From: Pyropia haitanensis
Taxonomy: Eukaryota > Rhodophyta > Bangiophyceae > Bangiales > Bangiaceae
Reading direction: 5' to 3'
DNA: 64,000 bases
Assembly: GCA_008729055.1 (NCBI GenBank)
Contig: SDUX01000004.1
Coordinates: forward strand, 5,844,559-5,908,558
Position numbers and translations under genes: made by a program. This document shows positions 20,795 through 30,908 of this stretch, piece after piece (position 1 is the stretch's first letter; each line of letters opens with the position of its first letter). The notes beneath the pieces were generated by a model. It was not told the DNA's origin and did not search any database. It worked only from the letters and a program-made list of their open reading frames with translations.

Positions 20795-23684
20795 CGGCCT
20801 CTGGCGGGGGCCTCCCATACTATTGGCGCGGCGGCAGCAGTGGGGGCGGCCGCTCGGGCCGCGGCGGCTGGCTCGGCGCGCTCGTCTCGCGCCTGTCGCT
20901 GCTGCGCCGCGGGGTGGCTGGCGGGGATGCGGGTGGCGGCGGCGGCTACTGGGGGCCGTCGGCGTCGCTGGCACGGACGGCGGTGCTGGTGCTCGGCTTT
21001 TTTGTGTTTTACCTCGCGTGGTTTGCGGGCGCTGGGGAGCGGGGGGGGGCCACCGCGGAAGAGGAGGGGGGCGCCGCTTACGGCAGCGACCTGGCCGCCG
21101 CGTCTGCCATGCGGGCGACGCCGTCTGCGGGCGGCGGCGCGCTTGCGGCTGCCCGCCGCTGGGTCGGCGCTGCCACGTTTGTTGTCACCGGGGGAGGGGG
21201 TGGTGGTGGCGGTGGGGGCAGTGGTGGTGGTAGAGGCGATGACGATGACGGCTCCTCGTCCGCCGCCGGCGCCGGTGCGCCTGCCGCGGATGGGGCAGCC
21301 GCGGAGCCGCCACCCGCGCCGGTCGATGAGGGCCTGACGGACCTGCAAAAAGCGGCGGCGGTGGTGCTGGCGGTCAAGGAAGACCCAGACGACGCGGATG
21401 CGCCTCGTCCCGTGCCGCCGCGGCCGCCGCCGGCCGCCGCGCCCGTGTCGCCGCCAACGGCCGTGTCGGCCAGCCCGGCGGCCGACCCGCCACCGCCGCC
21501 CTCTCCACCGTCGCCACCGCCACCGCCATCCGCGGCACCGCCCCCCTCCGGGGCCGTATCGGAAGCGCAGTCTGTGGAAGCGGGGGCGGCGGCAGCGGCG
21601 GCGTCGCCGCCGGCCGCCAAGGAGCTGGGCGGTGGGGCCGACGCGGGGGAGGGGGGGGAGCTGCGGCGGCGTCTGGCGGAGCAGCAGGGCGGGGGGGGGG
21701 GGCGGTTGCCGATGGCGCCAGTGGCGGCGAAGCGGCCGCCCCGGCTGTGGCGGCCGGTGGGCCACCGTCGGCAGCGGGGGCTGGCCCCGCGGCGGCGGGT
21801 CGGGCCTACCCGGCCGGCGCGGGCGGCAGCGCAGGCGCCGCCACCCCCGCCGCTAGCACGGGCGGGGCGGTCGCGGCGGCGGCGCCCGCCGCTAGCACGG
21901 ACGGGGCGGTCGCGGCGGCGGCGTCCGCCGCGGCGCCGCCGCCGTCGCTCGTGCCCCTCAACAACCTGCTGCGGTGGGATACGGCGGCGGTGAATTCGCC
22001 GACGCTGGGCCGCCACGTGGTCGGCCTCGGCACCAAGCACGACCACATTGTCGTGCACAAGCCGCTGTGCGTCGACCCCGCGACGGAGAAGCTGCACTTT
22101 CTCGACACGGGCGTGCGGTGCTCGGGGTTCAACCAGACCACCATCTGGCTCGAGCAGTACTGCCCCATGATGCAGGAGTCGTGCATCAAGGAGGCGCTGC
22201 TCCCCCTGGGCGACCGCATGCCCGCGTCGTGGCTGGCGGAAGCCGAGGCCGCCGGCAATGTGGACTGGGTCGAGGCGCCGACGGTGGTGCAGTTTATGGA
22301 GAAGAACTGTGGCAACATTGCGCACTACGCGGGGCGGGCGCTGATGCTCGAGCACGTTGTCGCCAACTCGCCGGCGTACATTGGGACGGCCGCGCCGCGG
22401 GGGATTGAGAATGTGCTGCTCGTGCCGAGCGTGCACGTCATGAAGCGGTTCGCGCTGCCGCATAACTACGGCTTTTGGCACAAGAGCCTCCTCGCCGCGC
22501 TCGTCGGGCCCGCCCGCCTCCGCCTGTCCACGCTCGACCGGTTCGTTGCGCACGCGCGCAAGCCGTACGTCGGCAAGCTGCGCGTCCACCTGGTGGCCAA
22601 CCTCACGCGCGCGCCGCGGGCAGCGGCCGACCCGCCCGCGCCGCCGCGGCTCGTGTGCTTCCGCACCGCCGTGACGCCGTCCTTCCTCAAGGCCCGCTTC
22701 TTTGTCGACGACGCCGAGTACCCGTCGGCGCTGCCGCCCATTCCGCCCGTACCCGTGGAGGGCGCGCCGGCCGTGCCCCGCGACGCGGTGCGCGTGCGCT
22801 CCCGCGTGCACGCGCTGCTGCACCCGGCCGAGCCGGGGGTGGCGGCGAACGGGGGCCTGCCGACGCCGCCGCCCGCGGCCAAGCGGGTGGTCTTTATCGA
22901 CCGGTACGGCTCGCGGCGGGCGCTGGGCGCGGCGGACAAGGCGCGCCTGACGGGGCTGCTGGCCGAGCTGGCGACCGCCAAGGGGTTCACGTTTGAAAAG
23001 GTTGCGTTTGACAACATGACCTTTGACGAGCAGGTGGCCACAATGGCGACGGCCTCCATGGCGGTCGGCATCCACGGCGCCAACCTGGTCAACGCCGCGT
23101 TCATGCCGTCCAACGCGGTGCTCGTGGAGATCTTCCCCTACCAGTTTACGCACGACATGTACGTGGAGGGGGGGCACGCGGGCATCCGCTACTACGCGCA
23201 CCACATGGTCAGCGGCACGGACTTCCCGGGGCTCGCCAAGTACCGCTCCGCCGCGCGGTGCATCGTGCGGTCGCACGACTGCAAGGTGCACTACCGGGAC
23301 GCCAAGCTGACCGTCACCGACGCGGACCTGGCCGCGCTGACGTCCACGTTTACGTCCGGGTTTAAGTTTCTGCACCTTGTCGCCAAGCACCGGTCCGCGG
23401 TTAAGGCGGCGGGGGGGGGGGGGAGGGGGGAGGCGGCGGCGGCGGTGGCGACGGCGGTGCCGGCGCCGCCGGCACCGCCGCTGGTGCCGCCGGCGACGGC
23501 GGCGCAGCCGCCCCTCCTGGCGGGGGCGCCCCGGGGGGGCGGGGGGTTGGCGGCGCCGCGGCGGCGGCGGGACCAGCTGGCGTTGTCTCCGCGGCTGCGG
23601 GGGACCCGCCAGAGCCGCACAGCTCTTGATGGGCGCCTGTTGGTGGGGAGGAGGGGTGTGCATTGGGGGGAGCGGGGCGGGTAA
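19666..23684 (+). CDS. GT61 (DUF563) glycosyltransferase, type II membrane protein, one frame change
   Basis: GT61 enzymes transfer xylose, arabinose or GlcNAc in the secretory pathway. The N-terminal half (19666 to about 21690) is a Gly-rich cytosolic region with six 11-residue Arg/Ser/Asp repeats, then one hydrophobic segment TAVLVLGFFVFYLAWFAGA (about residue 437), fitting a Golgi signal anchor, then a Pro/Ala stem. The catalytic half has SGFNQTTIWLEQYCP, VVFIDRYGSRRAL, FDEQVATMATASMAVGIHGA and LVNAAFMPSNAVLVEIFPYQ, the DUF563 core with its HGA-x-L-x-N and E-x-F/P motifs. The frame shifts at G12 21691-21702. The downstream frame reads as natural Ala/Gly/Ser linker, so a G-run miscount is likely. 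The acceptor and donor sugars cannot be read from sequence. The last 100 residues are low complexity. Confidence 0.85.
20116..20297 (+). repeat. 33-bp coding repeat, six units
   Basis: CGTGACGGGTCTGG-type motifs start at 20116, 20149, 20182, 20215, 20248 and 20281, exactly 33 bp apart. The coding frame gives an 11-residue unit of the form SRDGSGRGRRR, resembling SR-type basic repeats, in the cytosolic part of the GT61 protein. Confidence 0.92.
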
Positions 23685-24367
23685 CATCTGGTTGTGTGTC
23701 GTCTTTCTGTCCGGACCGGACCCGCCCGCGGCCGCGGCCGCGCCGCCCGCGCTCGTGCACGCCACGCGTCCATATTTTTGTTTTTGCTCGACCGTGCGGT
23801 CGGTGCTGTGGCCGCCATCATGGTGGCCACGCGCGTCGGACGGCGGGTGGGCCCGCGGCAACGGCCAATGGGCGGGCGCCGTAGCGAGCAGTGGCAGTCG
23901 CGGTGGCTCGCGCGAGCGGCCATCAGAGCTGCGGATGATCCCGGCTAGCTATGTAGCGGCAGGCGCCTCTGGTGGCGCACGAGTCGACTCGCGTTGGGAT
24001 ACGGCCGTGGCCACGACAGCAGCGTGGGCCGGGGCTCCCACCGGGCGCCGCCGTCCTGCTGTCCGCGCCCATCCACGCCAGACCCACCGCGGCGCATCAA
24101 TCTCCTTTTTCCCCCTCCCTGCCGGTACCTGGCCCTCTCACTCTTCCCGTTCCACCGTCTCACCGCCGCTCATCCCCGTCTGTCAGCCTCTCCGCTCCCC
24201 TGCCATCCTTCCACTCCCCTCCGTGCCATCTGTCGACTCCGCTCCCTCTCTGCCACTTTCACGACTGGCCGCCGCTGCCTGCCATTCCGACTTTCACGCC
24301 CCCCCTCCCCCACCCGACCACCCCCCCTCTTCCTCTGCCCCCGCTCGCTTTCACCCCCGCCGCCAGC
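23685..24367. other. intergenic between GT61 and GST-like genes
   Basis: The first part is G-rich. From about 24090 onwards it becomes a CT-rich leader leading into the GST-like ATG, a pattern also seen upstream of other genes here. No gene was recognised. Confidence 0.55.
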
Positions 24368-25231
24368 ATGACCCCCCCGCCCGCCACCCTCATCGTCCTC
24401 CCCCAGTCCCACTACTGTGACCGCGCGGCGTGGGCGCTCACCGCCGCGGGCGTACCCTTCACCCGCGCCGCCCACGCGCTGCCCACCTACCTCCTCTTCA
24501 CGCAGCTGGCGCACGGCTCCCGTGGCACGCCCATCCTCGTTCGCCCGCCGCCCGCCCCCGGCGCGGCCGCCCCGCCAACGCTCCTGTCGTCGGATGCGAT
24601 TGTTGAGTGGGTGGCGACGCAGGTGGAGCCGCGGCTGGCGGCGCCCGCCGCCACCGACGCGGACCTCGAGGCGCGCCTGTCGCGGCGGCTGGGCGTCCAC
24701 GCCCGCCGCTGGGCCTACTACCACGTGCTCGCCACGCCCGGGATGCTCGAGCGGATGTCGTCGTCGGGGCTGGGCCTGGTGGAGGGGGCCGTCTACAAGG
24801 TGGCCCTCGCGGTGGGCGTTGTGGACGCGTACCTGCGGCGGGGCCTTGCGATCGACGCGGCCGCCGCGGAGCGGAGCCTGTGTGCCGTGCGGGAGCTGTT
24901 TGAGGAGGTGTCGGCCCGGCTGGTCGCGCAGGGCGGCTGGGGCGGGCGGGAGGGGGCGGTCAAGGCCGGCCGCGGCCGCGCCTACATGGGCGGCGACGGC
25001 TCCCGCCTGACGACGCTGGACATTACGTGGGGCGCGCTCGCCGCGCCGGTGCTGCTGCCCGAGCGCCACTATACGCGGGTGGCGGGGCAGCCCGTATCGC
25101 TGGGCCAGATGCCCGCCGCGTACCAGCGGGGCGTCGCGGAGCTGCGCGCGACGCCGGCGGGCGAGTATGGGGTGTGGCTAATGGAGACGGTGCGGTGGTC
25201 TGAGGGAGGGGGGTTGGCCGCCAAGATGTAG
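24368..25231 (+). CDS. glutathione S-transferase-like protein
   Basis: GST-fold proteins conjugate or reduce substrates with glutathione. The 287-residue product opens with a thioredoxin-like strand-helix LIVLPQSHYCDRAAWALTAA, where SHYC occupies the active-site loop. It continues GVPFTRAAHAL, then RGTPILV with the cis-Pro position and LLSSDAIVEWV with the glutathione-binding Ser. The C-terminal half is all-helical with a late LTTLDITWGALAAPVL, matching the conserved N-capping box region (S/T-x-x-D) of the GST C-terminal domain. No transit peptide is obvious. The class cannot be fixed; the Cys in the active loop resembles omega/lambda-type or CLIC-like proteins more than Tyr or Ser GSTs. The ATG follows a CT-rich leader. 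The frame is unbroken. Confidence 0.75.
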   Translation: MTPPPATLIVLPQSHYCDRAAWALTAAGVPFTRAAHALPTYLLFTQLAHGSRGTPILVRPPPAPGAAAPPTLLSSDAIVEWVATQVEPRLAAPAATDADLEARLSRRLGVHARRWAYYHVLATPGMLERMSSSGLGLVEGAVYKVALAVGVVDAYLRRGLAIDAAAAERSLCAVRELFEEVSARLVAQGGWGGREGAVKAGRGRAYMGGDGSRLTTLDITWGALAAPVLLPERHYTRVAGQPVSLGQMPAAYQRGVAELRATPAGEYGVWLMETVRWSEGGGLAAKM

Positions 25232-25620
25232 GGCGCTTGGAAGGGACGGGGCGGGTGGGGGGGGGTATGGCGGGAGGGGACTATTTGTTTGCGGGGGGGG
25301 GGGGGGGGGTTGAGGGAGGGTCGGGGGGCGGCGAGGCATGCACAGCGGGGCTTGCGCCCATAGAGACGCGTATGGATTGGTGTTGAAAAAGCGGGGGGGG
25401 GGGCACGGCGCACCCAAGAAACGGGGGGAACCTGCCAGCGGGAAACCCCATCCGTCGCGCTACGCGGCACGGGCGGCGCAACCGCGCAGGGACGCGAAAA
25501 AAGCGAGCAGCGGGAGCAAGCAAAGGGAAGAAAAAAAAAAAAAGAAAAAAAGCGCAACGGGGGCACGCTCTGGGGGGCTGGCGGTGCCGCTACCCCCCCC
25601 CGAATGCTGGCGCGGCGCGC
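25232..25620. other. short intergenic with G18 tract
   Basis: This is the 3' flank between the convergent GST-like gene and homeobox gene. It contains a G18 run near 25291-25308 and an A-rich stretch near 25530-25550. No gene was seen. Confidence 0.6.
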
Positions 25621-28134
25621 TCAGCGGCGGCGGTTGGAGGTAGCCGGCGCGTCTCCCCCGCGGCTGGCCGCCGCCGCCGCCGCGCGGCTGGCGCCGGGCC
25701 TGGGCGCTGGCGGCGGTGACGGCGTTGGCGGCGCCGCGGCGTCTGCTTTGCCATCGTCCCCATCGGTGGAGGTGTCCTTGTTGGCGCCAGCGCCCTCCCC
25801 GGTGGTTGCCGCGTGCTCTTGCAGCGCCGGCTTCCACACCCGCTTGCTGTGACGAGGGGCGGCACAAGGAACAGGAAGGATACAACCGAAGAGGGCATCC
25901 AAAGCAGCACGTGGCCCATCAAACAACAGACCACACTGCCGCTGTCAGTGGCCATGAAGATGCCAAGCAGCCCGCAGCAAGCCCGCTGACCCCCAAGGGA
26001 ACGTCAAGCCACCACAACATGCATTGACACGCTTCTTTCCACCAGTCCTGGCTCCAATGTCGTAGCTCCCCACCCCCCAACGTACCGATAATTGATGAGC
26101 CAGTTGGACACCTGCGCTACGCCCGTGCCCGTCGCGCGCGACAGGTCTGCCTTGACCGCGTCCGTCGGGTACGGGTGGTCCAGGTTGGCCGCAAACCACG
26201 AGCGGAACACCGCGGTGGCCTCCTTTGGCAGGTTCCCCCGCCGGCGTTTTGGCAGCCGCGAGCACTGCAGCTGCTCCATGGCGGCCACAAACTTGCGCCG
26301 CACCCGCCGTTGGAGCACCTCGAGGTCCTCCTCCTCGTCGTCATCGCCGGAACCCGAGCCGTCACCGCCGCCGCCGCCGCCACCGCCGCCGCTGCCGTCC
26401 CCAGTGGTGGCCCTGTCGCCGTCCCTGCCGCCGCCGCCCTCCTCCCGGCGCCCCCCCCGCGAGCCGTCGCCGCGGCGGTCGCCGACGCCCCAGCCGCCGC
26501 CGAGCCCGTCTTCGGCCAGCTCGGGAATGCGCGACTGGGCGACGAGCGCGTCGCACGCGGCGTCGACCGACGCGTGCAGCGCCTCGCAGCGCGCCTCGTA
26601 CACGTCCATCAGCTGCATGTAGGCGCTCACAAACGCCATCTTGGCCGCGTCCTGCAAGCCCACCAAGAAAGCAAGGGGCATACGCAACAACACCCACGGG
26701 CAAGGCCACAAGGAGGAGACGTGCAAGGGCGCGCCAAGGGCGACAACCATCGCCGTGAACCACCAGCACCGCCGTCAGACCATGCCTCATCAGGTGCCAC
26801 CGCCGCCGGCGAACGGGAACACACACGCCCCTACGCCATCGTGCGGCTCTACCATCGTAGACCGCCCAGCAAACGGCACTCGCGGTCTGACCGCACCAAC
26901 CCCGGCTTGTCGCGACAGCCCGCCCCCCCCCTCCCTCGCCACACGTCTCCTCCCCATCCCGCCAAACGTACGTTGGGCGACCCGTCCGACGAAAGGCACC
27001 GCATCGCGTCGTTGACCTGCGGCGAGTCGAGCGCGGGCGGTGGGGGCGGGTAGGCACCCCCCCCCCCCACCCCTCCCGCCCCCCCCATCGGCAGGGGCAG
27101 GCCGTACGGCGGCAGCGGCCCGCCAAGGGGCAACGACGCCGCCACAGCCGCGGCGGTCATGCCGCCGCCACCACCCCCCGCACCGCCGCCGCCCATACCA
27201 CCGCCGCCGCCGCCGCCGCCGTACGCGCCGCCATACGCGCCGCCGCCGCCGTACGGGCCGACCATGCCGCTGACGTCCATGGGCGCGCCGCCGCCGCCCA
27301 TCCCCCCCCCCATGCCCATTCCGCCCCCCCCCCCACCCCCCATGCTCATCCCGCCTCCTCCCCCTGGGTTCATGTTGGCCAGCCCGCCCACCCCGCCTTG
27401 GTTCATGTTGGCCAGCCCAACGCCCCCCCCCCCATCCCTCCGCCAGCCATCCCACCAACGCCCATCCCTCCCCCCCCCCCATGCCGGTGGCGCCCATCCC
27501 ACTGCCAGGGCCCATGCCCCCGCCAGGACCCATCCCCCCCCCCCCCCCCCCGGCATCCCCCCAGGGCCACCCATCCCCCCGGGGCCTACACCGGTGCCGC
27601 CCCGGGACGTCAAAATATCCGCGCCCCCCCCACCAGGGCCGCCCATCCCCCCCCACCCCCAAACGCACCCCCCCCACCCCCAAACGCACCCCCCCCACCC
27701 AGCCCCATGGGCATCGCGCCACCACCGCCGCCGCCGCCGCCGCCATAATCCCCATACACCCCCGCCTCGTACATGAGCGGCGGCAGCCCCGACGGGGTGC
27801 CGGCAAAGCCGCCCCCACCCCCGCCACCGCCGCCGCCGCGCAGCGCCATGTCGCCGCCGCCGCCGCCAGCCATGCCCCCGCCCAGCGCGCCGCCGCCGCC
27901 GCCCGCGCCGAGCATGTCCATCCCCCCACGGGGCGCGTCGTAGCCGCCACCATAGGCGCCACCGCCGCCACTAGTGCCGCCGCCGACACCACCGCCACCT
28001 CCACCACCACCACCAGTGCCACCCCCGTCACGGGGGGCGTCGCCGTTGCCCACGCCTGTCATGCCAAACGGGAGGTACCCCATGGACTGGGCGGGGGGCG
28101 CCAGGTTGAGGGACGCGGGCCCCATATTGGCCAT
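25621..28134 (-). CDS. TALE-class (KNOX-like) homeobox transcription factor, three exons
   Basis: TALE homeodomains bind DNA and in algae and plants control the haploid-diploid switch. Last exon 25846-25621, middle exon 26651-26086, first exon 28134-26972. Introns are 239 and 320 bp, donors GTACGTTG and GTACGTTT, acceptors TCACAG and CTTGCAG. Splicing joins SDGSPN to DAAKMAFVSAYMQLMDVYEA, a KNOX-type helix, and later NWLINYR to KRVWKP. Before the homeodomain is an ELK-like helix (DLEVLQRRVRRKFVAAMEQL); the homeodomain begins KRRRGNLPKEA, has the three-residue loop extension in LDHPYPTD, and recognition helix VAQVSNWLINYRKR. Position 49 is Leu where Phe is normal. The first exon codes a Gly/Met-rich region starting MANMGPASLNLAPPAQSMGY; its frame changes at several C runs (27400-27700). 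The C-terminus is Ala/Pro-rich and ends SNRRR. Confidence 0.85.
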
Positions 28135-30908
28135 GGCGCACCCAGAATGGAGGTCCCAGCGAGACGTTCACGCGCGAGCGATGCGGAGGGTGGGGGGGGG
28201 GTGGCTGGGCCACGAGCGCCGCTCCGTCCCGACCGCGGCAACCGCGCAAACTCGCGGAGGAAGGCCGCGCAGCCGACCCCCCCCCCCCCCACCACACACA
28301 CCCACACCCACCCCCGCTGGGCGCCACCCGGGCTGCGCACGGCGTGGACGCCGGCGGCTCGACTGACGAGGTTGACGGCCGGCAGCGGCCGCCGCGGACG
28401 GCGGCCAAGGCACCGCGGCGGGGTGGCGGCCGGCGCGGCGGCGGCGGCGGCGGCCACAACGACCGCGCGCGGGTTGGGGGCGCGTCGCGCGGCCGGCCGG
28501 CCAGCCGTCCACGCCGGCGCGCGCGGCGGGGCGCCTCGCCTCCCACCCAATCCGGCCGGCCGGCGGGCGGCGCGCAGCAGGGCGGCCGCCGCCGCCCCCC
28601 ACCGTCTGGATGAGACGGCTGAACGAGCGCGCGCGCGCGCGCGCGCGCGTTTCGCTCGGGGGGGGGGCCCACCGGTGTAGCGGAGGCGGGTCAAGGCGTG
28701 ATGGGCGAACCGCGGCGGACGGTCTTTTTTCATCGGGGGGGGCGGCGGCGGAGAAGAAGGAAAAATCCGGTCGACTTGTTAGCTCCAGAGTCCACCCTCC
28801 CTCGTTGCATCCACAAGGGAGAGGTGGTGGCGGAAAAAGGGGTGGCGCGTCCCTTGGAGGCGCCCCCCTCGGATGGCAGCACTCCCCATCCATCCATTCG
28901 TTGCGGGGGCGTCTCCGTAGAGACCGCACCAACGCGGGTCAGAAATTGATTTCGCGCCGCATCGTCTGCCCGCGTCGTTCCTCCCCATTTTCAGCGGGGG
29001 GGCGGGTGTCGTGACCGTGGAGACAGCTCACCCGCCCGACAGCTGTCGCACGCCGGCCACACGCGGAGGTGTCTTGCATGCTGTGTCCACCACCCAAACG
29101 AGCGCGTCGACGGCGACAAGTGACGGGGAGGAGGGGGGACCGATCGATCCTCGATGGGCCCCCGCGGAAGCTGTCTGGAGTGACGGTAACGTGGCCGCCG
29201 CGGAATGGATCCACTGACAGATCCGGGCAGGTCCCAGCGGGCGGCGGCGGCGTGACCCGTATGGCAGGTGGCTGTCTGCTGTCGCGCGCGGTGGGGGTAC
29301 CCTCGGGCGAGGTCGTGGCGGTGGTGGCTGCGGAAGAGGGAATCGCGACACAATCCCGCTGCGCCGATTCCAAAGATCGGGTGAATAACTTAAAGCAATT
29401 GTAGTACTGCACACAGTTCAATGGCAGTAATTTTGAAATTGAGAAGGACCATCCCCGCCGCAATACAGACATTGCGGCACCGCCCCAACCGTCCCGTCAG
29501 TTGACCAACGTCGCAAAACATATTGCTGTCAAGATGCGCTATTTATATCCCCCCCCCCCGCCGCCGGGGCCCCGCCGCCTCGGCCTTCCCGCCCCACCCC
29601 CGACCAGTGACCGTGCGGGCGCCCCTGGCCGCGTCCATCTGTCTGGCGGTGGGCGGGGGGGGGGGGGGTGCACCAACCGCGCGGCGCCTGCCGTTTGGCG
29701 AGCGCCGGCCGCGCGCGCCGGCCGCCACCTCCCTTGCCCGCGTCCGCCCGCCATCCCCCTCGTGCCCCTCTTCCCCGTCGCGGCCACCATCATCGCTCTT
29801 CCCTCCCCCCCCCCCACCGCCACGACGACCTCCCCCCAGTCACCTCCGTGACAGGCCGCCTTTTCCTGGCCACCCCGCCGCCGCTCGCGGGCGCGTCACG
29901 GGCCCGTGGAGGCGGGGAGGCATCCGCACCCCCGAGTCCACCGCCTGCCGCCCAACCGCTTGTCAGCCTCTTTCCCGCTCCCCCCTTCCCGTCCCCGGTG
30001 CTCCCCGTTCTGCCGCTCCGGCGGCCTGCCACCGCCCGCCACTGCCATCATCGCCACTCCTGCCGCGGCTCTGCGCAGCGTCTGCTGCGCGCGCCCCGCC
30101 ACCACCGCGGGGGTGGGTGGTGGTGTTTCCCCCCCCCCCCCCCCCCAACGCTTGTGGCGACGCCGCGGGGGGGTGGGTGGGTGGGTGGGTGGGTGGGTGG
30201 GTGTGGGTGGGTGGGTGGGTGGGTGTGGGTGGGTGGGTGGGTGTGGGTGGGTGGGTGGGTGTGGGTGGGTGGGTAGGGGGGAGAGCAGACGGATTTGCCG
30301 CCGGCGGCGCCCGCCGCGGCGGCGGCGGCGGCCCATGGGCGTGGCCCGGCCGCGCGCGCACCACCGCCGGCGGGGCGGTTGCGGCGCGGCCGCGGCTGGG
30401 CGCGGCGGGGATCGCCCCGCCGGTGCGGGCGCGGTGGGTGCGGTCGCGGCGGCTGCGGCGGCGGCTGCCGTCACTGCGGCGGCTGTGGCGACCGCCGGGA
30501 CCGCGGCCGTTGCGGTGCGCGCCGCCCCTACCGCGGTCGAGCGCCGCCGCCGTCCACGCGGCTGACCTCCGCTGGCCGCCGCGTGTGTGTGTGGCTGTGG
30601 TCTACCGGTTTGTGGGGGGGCCAGGGGGGGGGGGGGGGGGGGGGGGGGGGCAGGGTGGGGTGTGCCCGGCCACCCGCTGCGGCGGGGTGCCCTCCCCCCC
30701 CCCCCCGTATCCTCCTGCCCTCCCTTTTGTTACTGCCGCCTGAGCATTGAGGCCAGCGGTTCCCGGCTGCCCCCTCCCCCTTCATCGCTCTGTCCCTAGC
30801 TTTTCGGGCGACTGGTGGGGCGGCACAGGGGGGGATTGCCGTTGGAGGGGGGGAGGCGGGAGAGCAGGGACGTCGGTGGGGGGGGAGAGGTGTGGGGAGG
30901 GTGGCACC
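28135..30908. other. long divergent intergenic between homeobox gene and EXO84
   Basis: This 2.8-kb stretch has no recognised gene. From 28970 to 29560 the sequence is notably less GC-rich, with a TATA-like TTTATATC near 29541 on the plus strand. It is followed by C-rich and G-rich low complexity, including a GGGT repeat at 30170-30275. EXO84 could have its transcription start anywhere in the second half. Confidence 0.5.
30170..30275 (+). repeat. GGGT / GTGGGT tandem repeat, G4-prone
   Basis: Near-continuous GGGT units are interrupted at intervals by GTGTGGGT. The plus strand has many consecutive GGG runs with one-base loops, a strong G-quadruplex pattern. The same motif occurs just inside the eIF3b intron. 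Confidence 0.9.

Noticed and set aside
30170..30275. Interstitial telomere
   Set aside because: The unit is GGGT with occasional GTGTGGGT, not a known telomere unit, and it lies mid-window between genes.
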